From positions 186,001 through 250,000 of the forward strand of contig NZ_JACXBS010000003.1 of the NCBI RefSeq assembly GCF_014698015.1: a stretch of 64,000 nucleotides of DNA, read 5' to 3'. How positions within the stretch are numbered: position 1 is the stretch's first letter; each line of letters begins with the position of its first letter. This document shows, in pieces, positions 44,253-56,466 of this stretch. The translations under genes were made by a program, and so were the position numbers. The notes beneath the pieces are model-generated. The model worked only from the letters and a program-made list of their open reading frames with translations. It had not been told where the DNA came from and did no database searches. Source of the stretch: Kocuria sp. cx-455 (GTDB taxonomy: Bacteria; Actinomycetota; Actinomycetes; Actinomycetales; Micrococcaceae).

Positions 44253-45635
44253 GTGGCAGATACATATGTGGACCTGGTCAATTCCGGGTTGGGTAAGCAG
44301 CTCGCGAGCAAGCTGGGCCTCCCCAAACCGGCCAAGCTGCGTCGTTACCGCCCCGGTAGCGATTTCCCCGAGGGTTCCGTTCTCGTTCTGGGTAAGGGGC
44401 AGGCCGCCGACGCCGCCGCCCACGCGATGCTCGCGTGGAACCTCGATGTGCGCCGCCATGCCCAGGAAGTGGACCGCGTGGGAGCGGTGATCATCGACTA
44501 CACCGGGCTCACCTCGCCCCGCGACCTGGGCAAGGTGGCGCTCGAACTGGCTTCCGTGCTGCGCAAGCTGCGCGCCGGCGGTCGGATCATCACGATCTCG
44601 CGACCGGCCCCGGGAATCGGGACCGGGGCGGCGTCGGGAACCCCGGCCGGCGCGGAAGCTCAGGACCCGGCCGTGGCGGCGGCCCGCCAGGGTGTGGTGG
44701 GGTTTGTGCGCTCGGTCGCGCAGGAGATGCGCGGCGGTACCACCGCCAACGGCATCCTGGTGGCGGACGGCGTGTCCGCTGACGCGCCCTCCGTGGTGGG
44801 TGCACTGCGGTTCTTCCTCTCCGGGCGCAGCGCGTTCGTGGCCGGGCAGTTCCTCACGGTGACCGACGAGCGCGGTGACTCGACCGTGGACTGGGATCAG
44901 CCCGTGGCCGGCAAGGTCGCCGTGGTGACCGGAGCGGCCCGAGGCATTGGCGCGCAGATCGCCCGGACCCTGGCGCACGCCGGCGCCAAGGTGATCGTGG
45001 TGGACGTTCCCGCCGCGGGCGAGGCGCTCGCCCGGTTGGCCAATGAACTGCATGTGTCCGCCCTGCAGCTGGACGTCACGGACCCCGGGGCGGGGGAGAA
45101 GATCCTCGACCTGGCCGCCGAGCGTTACGGCACGCTGGACCTGCTGGTCCACAACGCGGGCATCACCCGGGACAAGATGCTCGCCAACATGGACCAGGGC
45201 AAGTGGGATTCCGTGATCGCCGTGAACGTCGAGTCGCAGTTGCGGATCACCCGGGCGGTCCTGGCCTCCGACATGATGGGGGAGCGCCCGCGCATCGTGT
45301 GCCTCGCATCGACCAGTGGTGTGGCCGGTAACCGCGGCCAAACCAACTATGCGGCGTCCAAGGCCGCAGTCATCGGTGCCGTTGCGGCCACGGCCCCTCT
45401 GATCGCCGAGAAGGGCGGCACCATCAACGCGGTGGCACCGGGCTTCATTGAATCCGAGATGACGGCCAAGATCCCCGCGGCCCGCCGCCAGATCTCACGT
45501 CGCCTCAACTCCCTGCAGCAGGGCGGCCTCCCGGAGGACGTCGCACAGACCATCACCTTCCTGCTGTCGGACGCAGCCGGCGGAATCAACGGCCAGACGC
45601 TGCGTGTCTGCGGCCAGAACCTCGTGGGAGCGTAG
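44253..45635 (+). CDS. fabG4: High-molecular-weight 3-ketoacyl-CoA reductase FabG4
   Basis: A 460-residue two-part short-chain dehydrogenase like mycobacterial FabG4 (Rv0242c), which interconverts 3-hydroxyacyl- and 3-ketoacyl-CoA with NAD(H). The first about 215 residues are a flavodoxin-like, non-catalytic domain. The SDR domain begins with VAVVTGAARGIGAQIA (about residue 226) and has HNAGITRDKML and the Ser/Tyr/Lys catalytic set in STSGVAGNRGQTNYAASKAA. GTG start, AGGAG upstream. It is followed four bases later by the hydratase gene, exactly as in the mycobacterial fadA2-fabG4-htdX cluster. Confidence 0.92.
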   Translation: MADTYVDLVNSGLGKQLASKLGLPKPAKLRRYRPGSDFPEGSVLVLGKGQAADAAAHAMLAWNLDVRRHAQEVDRVGAVIIDYTGLTSPRDLGKVALELASVLRKLRAGGRIITISRPAPGIGTGAASGTPAGAEAQDPAVAAARQGVVGFVRSVAQEMRGGTTANGILVADGVSADAPSVVGALRFFLSGRSAFVAGQFLTVTDERGDSTVDWDQPVAGKVAVVTGAARGIGAQIARTLAHAGAKVIVVDVPAAGEALARLANELHVSALQLDVTDPGAGEKILDLAAERYGTLDLLVHNAGITRDKMLANMDQGKWDSVIAVNVESQLRITRAVLASDMMGERPRIVCLASTSGVAGNRGQTNYAASKAAVIGAVAATAPLIAEKGGTINAVAPGFIESEMTAKIPAARRQISRRLNSLQQGGLPEDVAQTITFLLSDAAGGINGQTLRVCGQNLVGA

Positions 45636-45639
45636 CGCC

Positions 45640-49174
<3,535 letters not shown>

Positions 49175-49178
49175 GCAC

Positions 49179-50033
49179 ATGGATCGCGTACTGGAGGGCC
49201 TGGGCCCGGACACCGCTGAACTCGAAGAGCTTCTGGAGACGGCGTTCCACGCGGCCGCCGCGGGCGCCGCCGTTCTGGACAAGCGGGACGAGAGCGAATT
49301 CGACGCCGTGAACAAGACGTCCGCAGGGGACTGGGTCACGGCCTTCGACGTGGCGGCGGAAAACGCCGTCGCGCAGGTGCTGCGCTCGGAGCGGCCCTCG
49401 GACGCCATTACGGGTGAGGAATCCGGCACGTTCGTTCCGGAGAACCGCTCCCGGGTGCGCTGGTCGGTTGACCCGTTGGACGGCACCACGAACTTCATCA
49501 GGGACATCGTGTACTACGCCACCTCGGTGGCCGCGTGTGATGACCAGGGCAACTGGCTCGTGGGCGTGGTGCACGCACCGGCCCTGGGGCGTATTTACTA
49601 CGCGGTGCGTGGGATGGGGGCGTGGGTCCGTCGCGACGGCAAGGACAAGAGACTCACGGGCCCCGTGCCCGAACGCACCGGTGCCCTCTACGGAACCGGT
49701 TTCTCCTACGATCCCGTGATTCGCCGCGAACAGTTCGGTTCGTTCCTGGACACCATGGACCACTACACGGACATGCGCAGGCTCGGAGCAGCATCTCTGG
49801 ATCTGTGCATGGTAGCCGAGGGAGCACTGGACGGTTACTCGGAGCGGGCATTGCACGAGCACGACTGGGCTGCGGGTGCCTTGATCGCCGAAGAAGCCGG
49901 CGCTCACGTGCAGCGTCCGGACCTGCCCGCACCCACCGCCCTGCGCGGCCCTGACCAGGACGAACGGGTATATGCGGACGATTACGAGCGCGTGCGCAGC
50001 ACCACGATCATTGGGGCGTGCGCCCGCGCGTGA
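49179..50033 (+). CDS. Inositol monophosphatase family protein
   Basis: A 284-residue Li+-sensitive type phosphatase. Metal-binding motifs: GEES (about residue 80), WSVDPLDGTTNFIRDI (about 93-108), and the C-terminal HDWAAGALIAEEAGA. Substrate may be inositol-1-phosphate, fructose-1,6-bisphosphate or PAP. GCAGGAG lies within the end of ligA, so the two genes, four bases apart, are probably co-transcribed. The ATG at 49179 is preferred over the longer upstream frame because of this site. Confidence 0.92.
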   Translation: MDRVLEGLGPDTAELEELLETAFHAAAAGAAVLDKRDESEFDAVNKTSAGDWVTAFDVAAENAVAQVLRSERPSDAITGEESGTFVPENRSRVRWSVDPLDGTTNFIRDIVYYATSVAACDDQGNWLVGVVHAPALGRIYYAVRGMGAWVRRDGKDKRLTGPVPERTGALYGTGFSYDPVIRREQFGSFLDTMDHYTDMRRLGAASLDLCMVAEGALDGYSERALHEHDWAAGALIAEEAGAHVQRPDLPAPTALRGPDQDERVYADDYERVRSTTIIGACARA

Positions 50034-50204
50034 TAGCCGCTCCGCGCCCCCGTTATCAAATCTCTATCATCCCGTTACATGTGCTTAACCCCACATCTTG
50101 TTGACCCCGTGTCGACGAATGTCATAGCGTGGCACGCGTTGTGCTCCTCAGTGGGGCACGGCCCGTGTCCCCCAAAGGGATGCGCCAAAATTTTGGGAAT
50201 GGAT

Positions 50205-50234
50205 TTGGCATAACGAGAATTGTTACGCTATCGT
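50205..50234 (+). promoter_or_regulatory. Candidate rpf promoter
   Basis: TTGGCA (50205-50210), an 18-bp spacer and TATCGT (50229-50234) form a reasonable promoter placing the RNA start near 50241. The octamer GTTATCAA occurs at its -10 (50233-50240) and again at 50052-50059, and may be a regulator site. Confidence 0.5.
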
Positions 50235-50240
50235 TATCAA

Positions 50241-50453
50241 CGACTTCCCCAAGGGACTCTCCGACGAGGGAGTCCGCAACGCTTGAGGCGGATACGATCT
50301 GCGCCCCAAGCCATGCTGGATGCTGCTGCAACACCGTACGTCGTCTACAGGGCAGCATTCCGTAGTTACTACCCCTGAATTCGACTTGTCATGGGTAGAC
50401 GACGGCGCGAAGACACCCAGGGATGGGAACGAGCGTAGGTGGCCTAACGGAGC
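50241..50453 (+). promoter_or_regulatory. Long structured rpf 5' leader, candidate riboswitch
   Basis: About 213 nt of leader in a 420-bp gene-free gap. Elements: a GGACTC/GAGTCC hairpin (about 50254-50274); ATGCTGC (50320-50326) pairing with GCAGCAT (50352-50358); and CGTCGTCTAC (50339-50348), lying in the loop of that hairpin, pairing perfectly with GTAGACGACG (50395-50404), giving a pseudoknot or two exclusive folds. c-di-AMP (ydaO) riboswitches are known upstream of actinobacterial rpf genes, but I do not see their conserved blocks. Confidence 0.45.
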
Positions 50454-51170
50454 ATGATGAAGACTTCGAACATGATTCGCCGTGGTGCTGCTGCTCTCGT
50501 GATCGGCGGTGCAGCCGTGGGTGCTATGGCCATGCCGGCCAACGCAGCTCCCGCATCGACCTGGGACGCTCTCGCCGAGTGCGAGTCCGGCGGCAACTGG
50601 GGCACCTCCACCGGTAACGGTTTCAGCGGTGGCCTCCAGTTCACCCCGTCCACCTGGGCCGCTTACGGTGGCTCCGGTGATCCGTCCACGGCCTCCAAGT
50701 CCGAGCAGATCCGCGTTGCTGAAAACGTTCAGGCCGGTCAGGGCTGGGGCGCATGGCCCGCTTGCTCTGCCAAGCTGGGCCTGTCCGGCGGCGGCGGGGG
50801 CTACACCCCCGAGCAGCCCGTGGCTGCTGCCGCTGCCGTGGCTCCGCAGTCCACCCAGGTCAAGCAGGAGCAGGCTGCTCCGGCTCCCGAGGCTGAGGCT
50901 CCCGTGGCCGCACCGGCTGCTCCGGCTGAAGCTCCGGCCGCCGAGGCTGCTGCCCCCGCCGCTGTGGAGTACACCGCTCCGGCGGCTGACGTGGCCCCGG
51001 CTGCCTCGACCGGTTCTTCCTACACCGTTCAGGCTGGCGACACCCTGGGCTCCATTGCCGCCAAGCTCGATGTGAATGGCGGCTGGGAGGCTCTCTACGC
51101 TTCCAACGCCGGTGCCGTGGCTGACGCCAATCTGATCTTCCCGGGCCAGGTCCTGAACATTCCTGCCTGA
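50454..51170 (+). CDS. rpf: Resuscitation-promoting factor (Rpf domain + LysM)
   Basis: A secreted muralytic enzyme that wakes dormant cells and remodels peptidoglycan. Of 238 residues, 1-31 form a signal peptide (cleaved at ANA-A). The Rpf domain (about 33-106) carries STWDALAECESGGNW with the catalytic Glu and GLQFTPSTWAAYGG. An Ala/Pro/Glu-rich linker (about 118-185) precedes a C-terminal LysM (YTVQAGDTLGSIAAKL ... FPGQVLNIP). This domain order is that of Micrococcus luteus Rpf. Two ATGs are adjacent; a weak ACGGAG precedes them. The long structured leader suggests RNA-level control. Confidence 0.96.
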   Translation: MMKTSNMIRRGAAALVIGGAAVGAMAMPANAAPASTWDALAECESGGNWGTSTGNGFSGGLQFTPSTWAAYGGSGDPSTASKSEQIRVAENVQAGQGWGAWPACSAKLGLSGGGGGYTPEQPVAAAAAVAPQSTQVKQEQAAPAPEAEAPVAAPAAPAEAPAAEAAAPAAVEYTAPAADVAPAASTGSSYTVQAGDTLGSIAAKLDVNGGWEALYASNAGAVADANLIFPGQVLNIPA

Positions 51171-51232
51171 TTGATCTGAACATCCTCGGATGCTTGATCC
51201 CCGCCAGCGGGTCTCCGCTGCGTGATCACCGG

Positions 51233-51265
51233 AGGTCCCCTTCCGCATAATGCGGAAGGGGACCT
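51233..51265 (+). terminator. Terminator after rpf
   Basis: A perfect 15-bp stem (51233-51247 with 51251-51265, TAA loop) is followed by TTGCATATC. It starts 63 bases after the rpf stop; a GC hairpin also lies between. Confidence 0.85.
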
Positions 51266-51307
51266 TTGCATATCTTCAAATAATGATGAAAATGAAAGAA
51301 TAATCAC

Positions 51308-52414
51308 ATGACGGTGGACACAGTAATCATTGGCGGTGGCATAGCTGGCTTGTCCCTGGCGTCCGAACTCGCAGAGCGTCGGGGATCCGGGGCGGGAATC
51401 ACGATGGTCGAAGCAGAGGCGGCCCTGGCCCATCACACCTCCTCACGGTCGGCTCAGCAGCTCATCCCCAGCTACGGTCCCGAACCGGTCCTCGAACTGA
51501 CCAGGCTCACGATTCCCGATCTGGTGGCGCCCGCCCACGCGGCTCCGTCCCCGCTGGCGTGGCACAGCCCCTTCGTGGTGACGGGGTCACCCGCAGACGT
51601 CGCTGCGGAGACCGTACCGGTGCTGCGCACCTTGTCGAGCGAGGAACTTTTCGAGTACTGCCCCGAGCTGGCCGAGAACCCCGATCGTTACCGGGCGGCG
51701 GTCATCGACGATTCTGCGGTACGCACCGATGCCACCGCGCTCGTGGAGTGGCACCGGCAACGCGCAGAGCAGGCCGGCGTCCGGATCATCACGAGGGCGA
51801 AGATCACCGCGGCCAGGCCGACCGGTGACGGCGCATGGGTCTTGACCGTCGGCAACAATGAGCTGAAGGCCCGCACGGTGGTCAACGCGGCGGGAGCATG
51901 GGCGGACCACGTGGCTAAATTCTTCGCAGCGGCGCCGCAGCACCTGCAGCCGCGACGGAGGACCGCGGCCTTGGTCTCCCTCAGCGAGCCCCTGGGCCCG
52001 ACCCACCCCATGGTTGAGGACGCCGCGTCCGGTTGGTACTACCGCCCCGATGGGGACGGCGCCATGATCTCGTGGGGCGAGGCGGAACCCAGTCCCGCCT
52101 GTGATGCCCAGCCGCACCCGCTGGCCATCGACGAACTGATCGAAACCGTCCAACGGGAAACAGCCATGAGGGTCACGGGTGTCCGCAAGGCGTGGACCGG
52201 GCTGCGCACCGAGACACCGTCCGACGTGCCCGTCTGTGGCTGGGACACGCAGGCCGACAATCTACTGTGGCTCGTGGGTCAGGGAGGCTACGGATTCCAG
52301 ACGAGTAGTGCCCTGGCTCGCGCCGCAACGGACGTGCTGGTGGACGGGCGGATCGGGGACTGGCTCAGTGCTGAATCCGCCGCCGCTCTGCGACCTCAGC
52401 CGGTCACCGGCTGA
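51308..52414 (+). CDS. FAD-dependent oxidoreductase of the DAO/DadA family
   Basis: A 368-residue FAD protein of the glycine/D-amino acid oxidase family. The N-terminal dinucleotide fold is VIIGGGIAGLSLASELAER with the usual acidic end (VEAEAALAHHTSSRSAQ). A second FAD contact is VVNAAGAWADHVAKFF, and the C-terminal GLRTETPSDVPVCGWD ... LVGQGGYGFQTS closes the site. It has no membrane anchor. The substrate is unknown. AAGAAT lies six bases before the ATG with no Shine-Dalgarno. The stop overlaps the convergent peptidase gene by 11 bases. Confidence 0.88.
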   Translation: MTVDTVIIGGGIAGLSLASELAERRGSGAGITMVEAEAALAHHTSSRSAQQLIPSYGPEPVLELTRLTIPDLVAPAHAAPSPLAWHSPFVVTGSPADVAAETVPVLRTLSSEELFEYCPELAENPDRYRAAVIDDSAVRTDATALVEWHRQRAEQAGVRIITRAKITAARPTGDGAWVLTVGNNELKARTVVNAAGAWADHVAKFFAAAPQHLQPRRRTAALVSLSEPLGPTHPMVEDAASGWYYRPDGDGAMISWGEAEPSPACDAQPHPLAIDELIETVQRETAMRVTGVRKAWTGLRTETPSDVPVCGWDTQADNLLWLVGQGGYGFQTSSALARAATDVLVDGRIGDWLSAESAAALRPQPVTG

Positions 52415-54635
52415 CCGCCGGGGAAACCGGCTGGCCCGCAACACCCAATGTCTCGGCCAGCCACGCGTACTCCCACGCGGTGTCCTTCCACTGCGAGTAG
52501 CGACCGGAGGCACCACCGTGGCCGCCGGCCATTTCACAGCGCAGCAGCACGGTCTCCGGGTGTTCGGCGTGTTCGCGCAGCGCGGCCACCCACTTGGCCG
52601 GTTCCACGTAGAGCACCCGGGTGTCGTTGAGGCTCGTCACCGCCAAAATGGGCGGGTAGTCGGCAGCGCGGAGGTTCTCGTAGGGGGAGTAGGAACGCAT
52701 GTAGTCGTAGACCTGCCGGTCCGCCACGGGGTTGCCCCATTCCTCCCATTCCAGGGCCGTGAGGGGAAGTTCCGGCATCAACATGGACGTCAGCGGATCC
52801 ACGAACGGCACCGCGGCCAACGCACCGCAGTACAGGTCGGGGGCCAGGTTCAGCACCGCGCCCACGAGCAACCCGCCCGCGGAACCGCCGAGAACCGCAA
52901 TGCGAGCGGCGTCGACGTCCTGCCGTTCGGCGAGGTGGCGGGTGACCGCCACGTAATCGGTGAAGGTGTTTTTCTTGGTGAGCTTCTTGCCGTGGTCGTA
53001 CCAGGAGCGGCCCAGCTCGCCGCCGCCGCGCACGTGGGCCACGGCCCACACCACACCGCGATCGAGCAGCGACAGACGGGAGATCGAGAACCCCGGATCG
53101 GTGCTGGACTCGTAGGAGCCGTAGGCGTACTGGATCACGGGAGCCGGGACAGTGGTGTCCAGGTCCGCGCGCCGCACCAGGGAGATGGGGATGCGTGTCC
53201 CGTCATCGGCCACGGCCCAATCGCGCTCCACCGTGTAATCGGTGCGGTCGTACCCACCGAGCACCGTGGCTTCGCGGCGCAGGATGGGCTCACCCACACT
53301 CAACTCGTCCGCACCGTGGTGTCCGGGCCCGGCCGTGGGGATGTCGTAAATCCGCGGGGGCGTCACGAAGGACGTGTAGGACACCCGGACCACGGGGTTC
53401 TCATAGCGGGCGGAGACGAGCGAAGCGGTGAAAAGCTCCTCGTCGAAGGCCGGCTCCGTACCGGCCAGACCCTGCGCGCCGGCGGTGCCGGCCATGAGGG
53501 ATTCGAGGCCCGCGCGCGGAATGAGCCGCACCCGCGGGGTTGTTTCGGCACGCAGGGACACCACCAAATGCGTGGCCGTGGGCTCACACACCTCGATCCG
53601 GGCTTCTTCGCTCACGGGGACCACGTCCACGAGATCGACATCGGCGATACTCGAACCGGCTTGGGACAACGGCATGAGACTGACGCGGGAGTTCGGCGCC
53701 TGGTAGTCGTGCGTGAGTAGCACGTAGTCGATGCCGGCCACGGTGATGGGTTCGGCCGAGTACAGCACGCGGTCACTTTCCGGAATCAGGGTGAGCCACT
53801 CATGGTGCGGCGCGGCGACGGGGTGAATGCGGTACTCGCAGTACTCCGAGCACGCGGAGACCACCATGAGCCACTTCTTGTCCGCGGACAGTTCCACGCC
53901 CAGCCACAGGCCGGGATCGTCCTCCTGGTACAACAGCTCGTCCTGCTCGGAGGCGGTACCGATCACGTGACGGTACACGCGCCAGGGCCGCCAGGAATCA
54001 TCGACCACCGTGTAGATCAGCTGCGACGCATCGGGGGTCAGGAAAGCACCGTAGGAAGTTTGCTCGATCCGGTCGGGCAGCAACTGTCCGGTGGCCAGAT
54101 CCTTGACGTACACCGTGAACCGCTCGTCTCCGGCTGTGTCCTCGGACCAGGCCAGATGGGTTCCGTCCTCGGAGACACTGAACGCGCCCAGGCCATAGAA
54201 CTCATGGCCCTCGGAGGCGGCGTTCGCGTCCAGCAGCGTTTGTTCGCCGGGCAACGTGACACCGGGTTCCACCGTGGGGGGAGTCCAGGCGCCTTCTGAG
54301 TCGCCGATCTCGGATGCGGGGAACCTGCAGAAGACCTGATGCGCCCCACCCTCGACGGTGCGGGCGAAATACCACCAGGCTCCATTGCGGGAGGGGACGG
54401 ACATGTCGGTTTCCTGCGTGCGGTCCTTGATTTCACGGTAAATGTCCTCGCGCAACGGTTGCAGGTGCGCCGTCACGGCCTCCGCGTAGTCGTTCTCACG
54501 GTTCAGGTGAGCCCGCACGTCATCCGAGTCCTTGTCCCGCAGCCACTCGAAGTGATCCTCGAACACATGATCATGGAAACTGCGGTGAACGGTGCGTCGA
54601 ACGGCTACGGGGTATGCGGGCATCTCGGAACTCAT
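52404..54635 (-). CDS. S9-family prolyl oligopeptidase / oligopeptidase B
   Basis: A 743-residue cytoplasmic serine peptidase. The N-terminal part forms a beta-propeller that limits substrates to short peptides (repeated strand motifs such as FSVSEDGTHLAWSEDTAGDE). The catalytic alpha/beta-hydrolase domain at the C-terminus has AVLGGSAGGLLVGAVLN with the nucleophilic Ser, an Asp in VTSLNDTRVLYVEP, and the His in EMAGGHGGASGR. The GGSAGG and RCEM-GGH arrangement favours oligopeptidase B (protease II) over prolyl endopeptidase. TAGACT lies six bases before the ATG, so it may be leaderless; the divergent CPBP gene starts only 35 bases away. Confidence 0.92.
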   Translation of the reverse strand: MSSEMPAYPVAVRRTVHRSFHDHVFEDHFEWLRDKDSDDVRAHLNRENDYAEAVTAHLQPLREDIYREIKDRTQETDMSVPSRNGAWWYFARTVEGGAHQVFCRFPASEIGDSEGAWTPPTVEPGVTLPGEQTLLDANAASEGHEFYGLGAFSVSEDGTHLAWSEDTAGDERFTVYVKDLATGQLLPDRIEQTSYGAFLTPDASQLIYTVVDDSWRPWRVYRHVIGTASEQDELLYQEDDPGLWLGVELSADKKWLMVVSACSEYCEYRIHPVAAPHHEWLTLIPESDRVLYSAEPITVAGIDYVLLTHDYQAPNSRVSLMPLSQAGSSIADVDLVDVVPVSEEARIEVCEPTATHLVVSLRAETTPRVRLIPRAGLESLMAGTAGAQGLAGTEPAFDEELFTASLVSARYENPVVRVSYTSFVTPPRIYDIPTAGPGHHGADELSVGEPILRREATVLGGYDRTDYTVERDWAVADDGTRIPISLVRRADLDTTVPAPVIQYAYGSYESSTDPGFSISRLSLLDRGVVWAVAHVRGGGELGRSWYDHGKKLTKKNTFTDYVAVTRHLAERQDVDAARIAVLGGSAGGLLVGAVLNLAPDLYCGALAAVPFVDPLTSMLMPELPLTALEWEEWGNPVADRQVYDYMRSYSPYENLRAADYPPILAVTSLNDTRVLYVEPAKWVAALREHAEHPETVLLRCEMAGGHGGASGRYSQWKDTAWEYAWLAETLGVAGQPVSPAVSR

Positions 54636-54670
54636 GACCCCAGTCTACGGAGCACGGCACAATGGTGTTC

Positions 54671-55447
54671 GTGTTGACCGATTCCCCGCAGCCACGACCC
54701 GCCCGTGACGGCCCCGCCCGCTCCGAGCTGTGGTTCCACATAGTGCTGGTCCTGGGGGTGTCATTGGGGTCTTCCGCGGTGTACGCCGCATTGAACCTGG
54801 CGGAGACGCTCTCGCGGGGCCCGCTCTCGGATGCCGAGGCGACTTTGAATCGGGTCTTGAGCCCGGTTCCGGCCATCGACCTGCTTCGGCAACTTGCGAG
54901 CATCGGCTTCGCCCTGGTGCCCGTGGCGCTCGCCCTCTACCTGCTGGCCGGTTCGCTACCCGGTATTGCAGCCGTGCTGCGGCGGATCGGCGTGGACGGT
55001 CGCCGCCCGTGGTGGGACGCGGCCTGGGGAGCCGGGTTGTTCCTGGCCATGGGTTTGGGGACCGTGGGCCTCTATCAGGTGGGCAGGGCACTGGAGGTCA
55101 CGGCGGCCATCACAACATCGGCCCTGGACGAGCACTGGTGGACGGTGCCCGTGCTGATCCTGTCCGCACTGCGCCACAGTGTGGTCGAGGAAATCATCGT
55201 GGTCGCGTTCCTGTGCGATCGGTTGCGGCGCATCGGCTGGTCGTGGGTCACGATCGCGGTGGCCACGTCCCTCTTCCGCGGCAGCTATCACCTGTACCAA
55301 GGCTTCGGACCCGCGCTGGGCAACGTGGTCATGGGTCTGGTGTTCGTGTGGGTTTACCGCCGCTACGGTCGACTCGCGCCTTTGCTCATCGCCCACGCGC
55401 TACTGGACATCACCGGTTTTTTGCTCCCCCAACTGCTCGCGCGCTGA
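54671..55447 (+). CDS. CPBP-family intramembrane protease-like protein
   Basis: A 258-residue membrane protein with about seven to eight helices. The CPBP (Abi/CAAX protease) motifs are present in order: the Glu pair in VVEEIIVVAFL, FRGSYHLYQG with the conserved His, and LIAHALLDITG with the third motif. The Arg usually found after the Glu pair (EExxxR) is missing, so activity is uncertain. An ATG nine bases upstream is possible. I prefer the GTG at 54671, because CACAAT lies seven bases before it, the same hexamer as ahead of ligA. Confidence 0.82.
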   Translation: MLTDSPQPRPARDGPARSELWFHIVLVLGVSLGSSAVYAALNLAETLSRGPLSDAEATLNRVLSPVPAIDLLRQLASIGFALVPVALALYLLAGSLPGIAAVLRRIGVDGRRPWWDAAWGAGLFLAMGLGTVGLYQVGRALEVTAAITTSALDEHWWTVPVLILSALRHSVVEEIIVVAFLCDRLRRIGWSWVTIAVATSLFRGSYHLYQGFGPALGNVVMGLVFVWVYRRYGRLAPLLIAHALLDITGFLLPQLLAR

Positions 55448-55448
55448 T

Positions 55449-55507
55449 CGACGACGCCGCCGCTGCCGCGGCCCTCTCGAGCGAAAGGTCGCGGCAGCGG
55501 CGTCGGC
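55449..55507. terminator. Long convergent terminator hairpin
   Basis: A GC-rich imperfect hairpin spans 55449-55507, between convergent stops. Its tip reads CTCTCG-AG-CGAAAGG, very close to the apex of the hairpin at 22612-22667. Confidence 0.7.
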
Positions 55508-55515
55508 GGGAGAAG

Positions 55516-56154
55516 TCAGATCGTGACCAGACCGTCCGGGGTGGCGAAGGAAACCTCCATGACACCGGGGGTGCCGTTGGGCGAGCACCAGGTGACGTCC
55601 AGGGCTGCCAGGACGTCCTCGACAGGCCCACCCAGCCATTCGGTGACGCGCTCGGGAGAACCGGCGATCTCCATGCCGGCCAACCGGACGTCCGTGAGCT
55701 GTGCTTGGGAGGGGTGCATGTCCGGCTCGGAATCAAAGTGGACCATGAACGGCAACTGAGGATCGGCGATCAGACCCTTGACCCCGATCTGGTGCCACTC
55801 CAACTGGCGGCCGTCCGGGAACAGCCGGGAGCCCGGAACGGAGGGGCGACCGAGTTTGTCCTCGTACGGGGCCAGGTCCGGTACCTCGACCACCCAGCCG
55901 AGCCAGCCGCCTCCGGCCTCGGAGCGGGCGCGCACGGCCTGACCGAACGGGGCCTTCTCCGCGGCGGGGTGCTCCAGCACCTCGACGACCTCCACGTACT
56001 GGTGGTCTGTGAGCGGCAGGATCATGTTCCGCGTGCCGAAGCGCGGGTGGATCCCGCCCTTGACCGGCTCGATCCCTAGCTGATCGGCAATCCGTTCCGT
56101 GGTGGCTTCAAGGCCATCGGATTGAGCTGCGAAAGAGACATGATCCAGTTTCAT
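55516..56154 (-). CDS. VOC-family (glyoxalase-like domain) protein
   Basis: A 212-residue protein with a glyoxalase-like fold: DHVSFAAQ at the N-terminus with a metal-type His, HPRFGTRNMILPL, and a second module with GSRLFPDGRQLEWHQIG. The family includes dioxygenases and lyases but most members of this size are uncharacterised, so I assign no reaction. The frame continues 15 codons upstream. The ATG at 56154 lies six bases after CACCAT and matches the natural domain start. Confidence 0.82.
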   Translation of the reverse strand: MKLDHVSFAAQSDGLEATTERIADQLGIEPVKGGIHPRFGTRNMILPLTDHQYVEVVEVLEHPAAEKAPFGQAVRARSEAGGGWLGWVVEVPDLAPYEDKLGRPSVPGSRLFPDGRQLEWHQIGVKGLIADPQLPFMVHFDSEPDMHPSQAQLTDVRLAGMEIAGSPERVTEWLGGPVEDVLAALDVTWCSPNGTPGVMEVSFATPDGLVTI

Positions 56155-56231
56155 GCTGTCATGGTGGCACCGCGCGGGGTGGTCACCAAATCGGGTCATG
56201 AAACATGTCCGTGTGATGCGGGTAACTCAGC

Positions 56232-56261
56232 TTGACGTCCGAGGTACCGGCTCCGGAGAAT
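56232..56261 (+). promoter_or_regulatory. Promoter of the metYX operon
   Basis: TTGACG (56232-56237), an 18-bp spacer and GAGAAT (56256-56261). The predicted RNA start, near 56268, is immediately before the riboswitch. Confidence 0.6.
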
Positions 56262-56269
56262 GAAGGGCA

Positions 56270-56348
56270 GGTCACGAGAGTCAGCGACAAGCCCCAGCTA
56301 GCTGACCGGCAACCCTCCCTCCGCGGTGGGGTGCCCTGGGTGAGGACC
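56270..56348 (+). promoter_or_regulatory. SAM-IV riboswitch
   Basis: The sequence carries the hallmarks of the actinobacterial SAM-IV aptamer: GGTCACGAGAGTCAGCGA at the 5' side, AGCTGACCGGCAACCCTCC in the core (about 56302-56321), GCGGTGGGGTGCC in the 3' part, and a closing GGTC/GACC stem that pairs 56270-56273 with 56345-56348. It senses S-adenosylmethionine and should switch off the methionine genes downstream. A 14-bp imperfect hairpin (about 56397-56432) between aptamer and metY may be the expression platform. Confidence 0.92.
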
Positions 56349-56466
56349 GGGCCGCATCGGAACAACTCGATGGCGGCAAGCGCGGGTCACAGGTGCCCGA
56401 TCGCCGCACGGGCGCCGTGCTGCGGATCGATCACCGGGCCCCTGACCCCGAGAAAGGGAGTGCGGC

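Noticed and set aside
50241-50453. Canonical ydaO (c-di-AMP) riboswitch in front of rpf
   Set aside because: Expected from precedent, but I could not find the conserved GCCGAATCC-, GGAGGAACC- or GACAGCTAAC-like blocks, so it is listed only as an unassigned structured leader.
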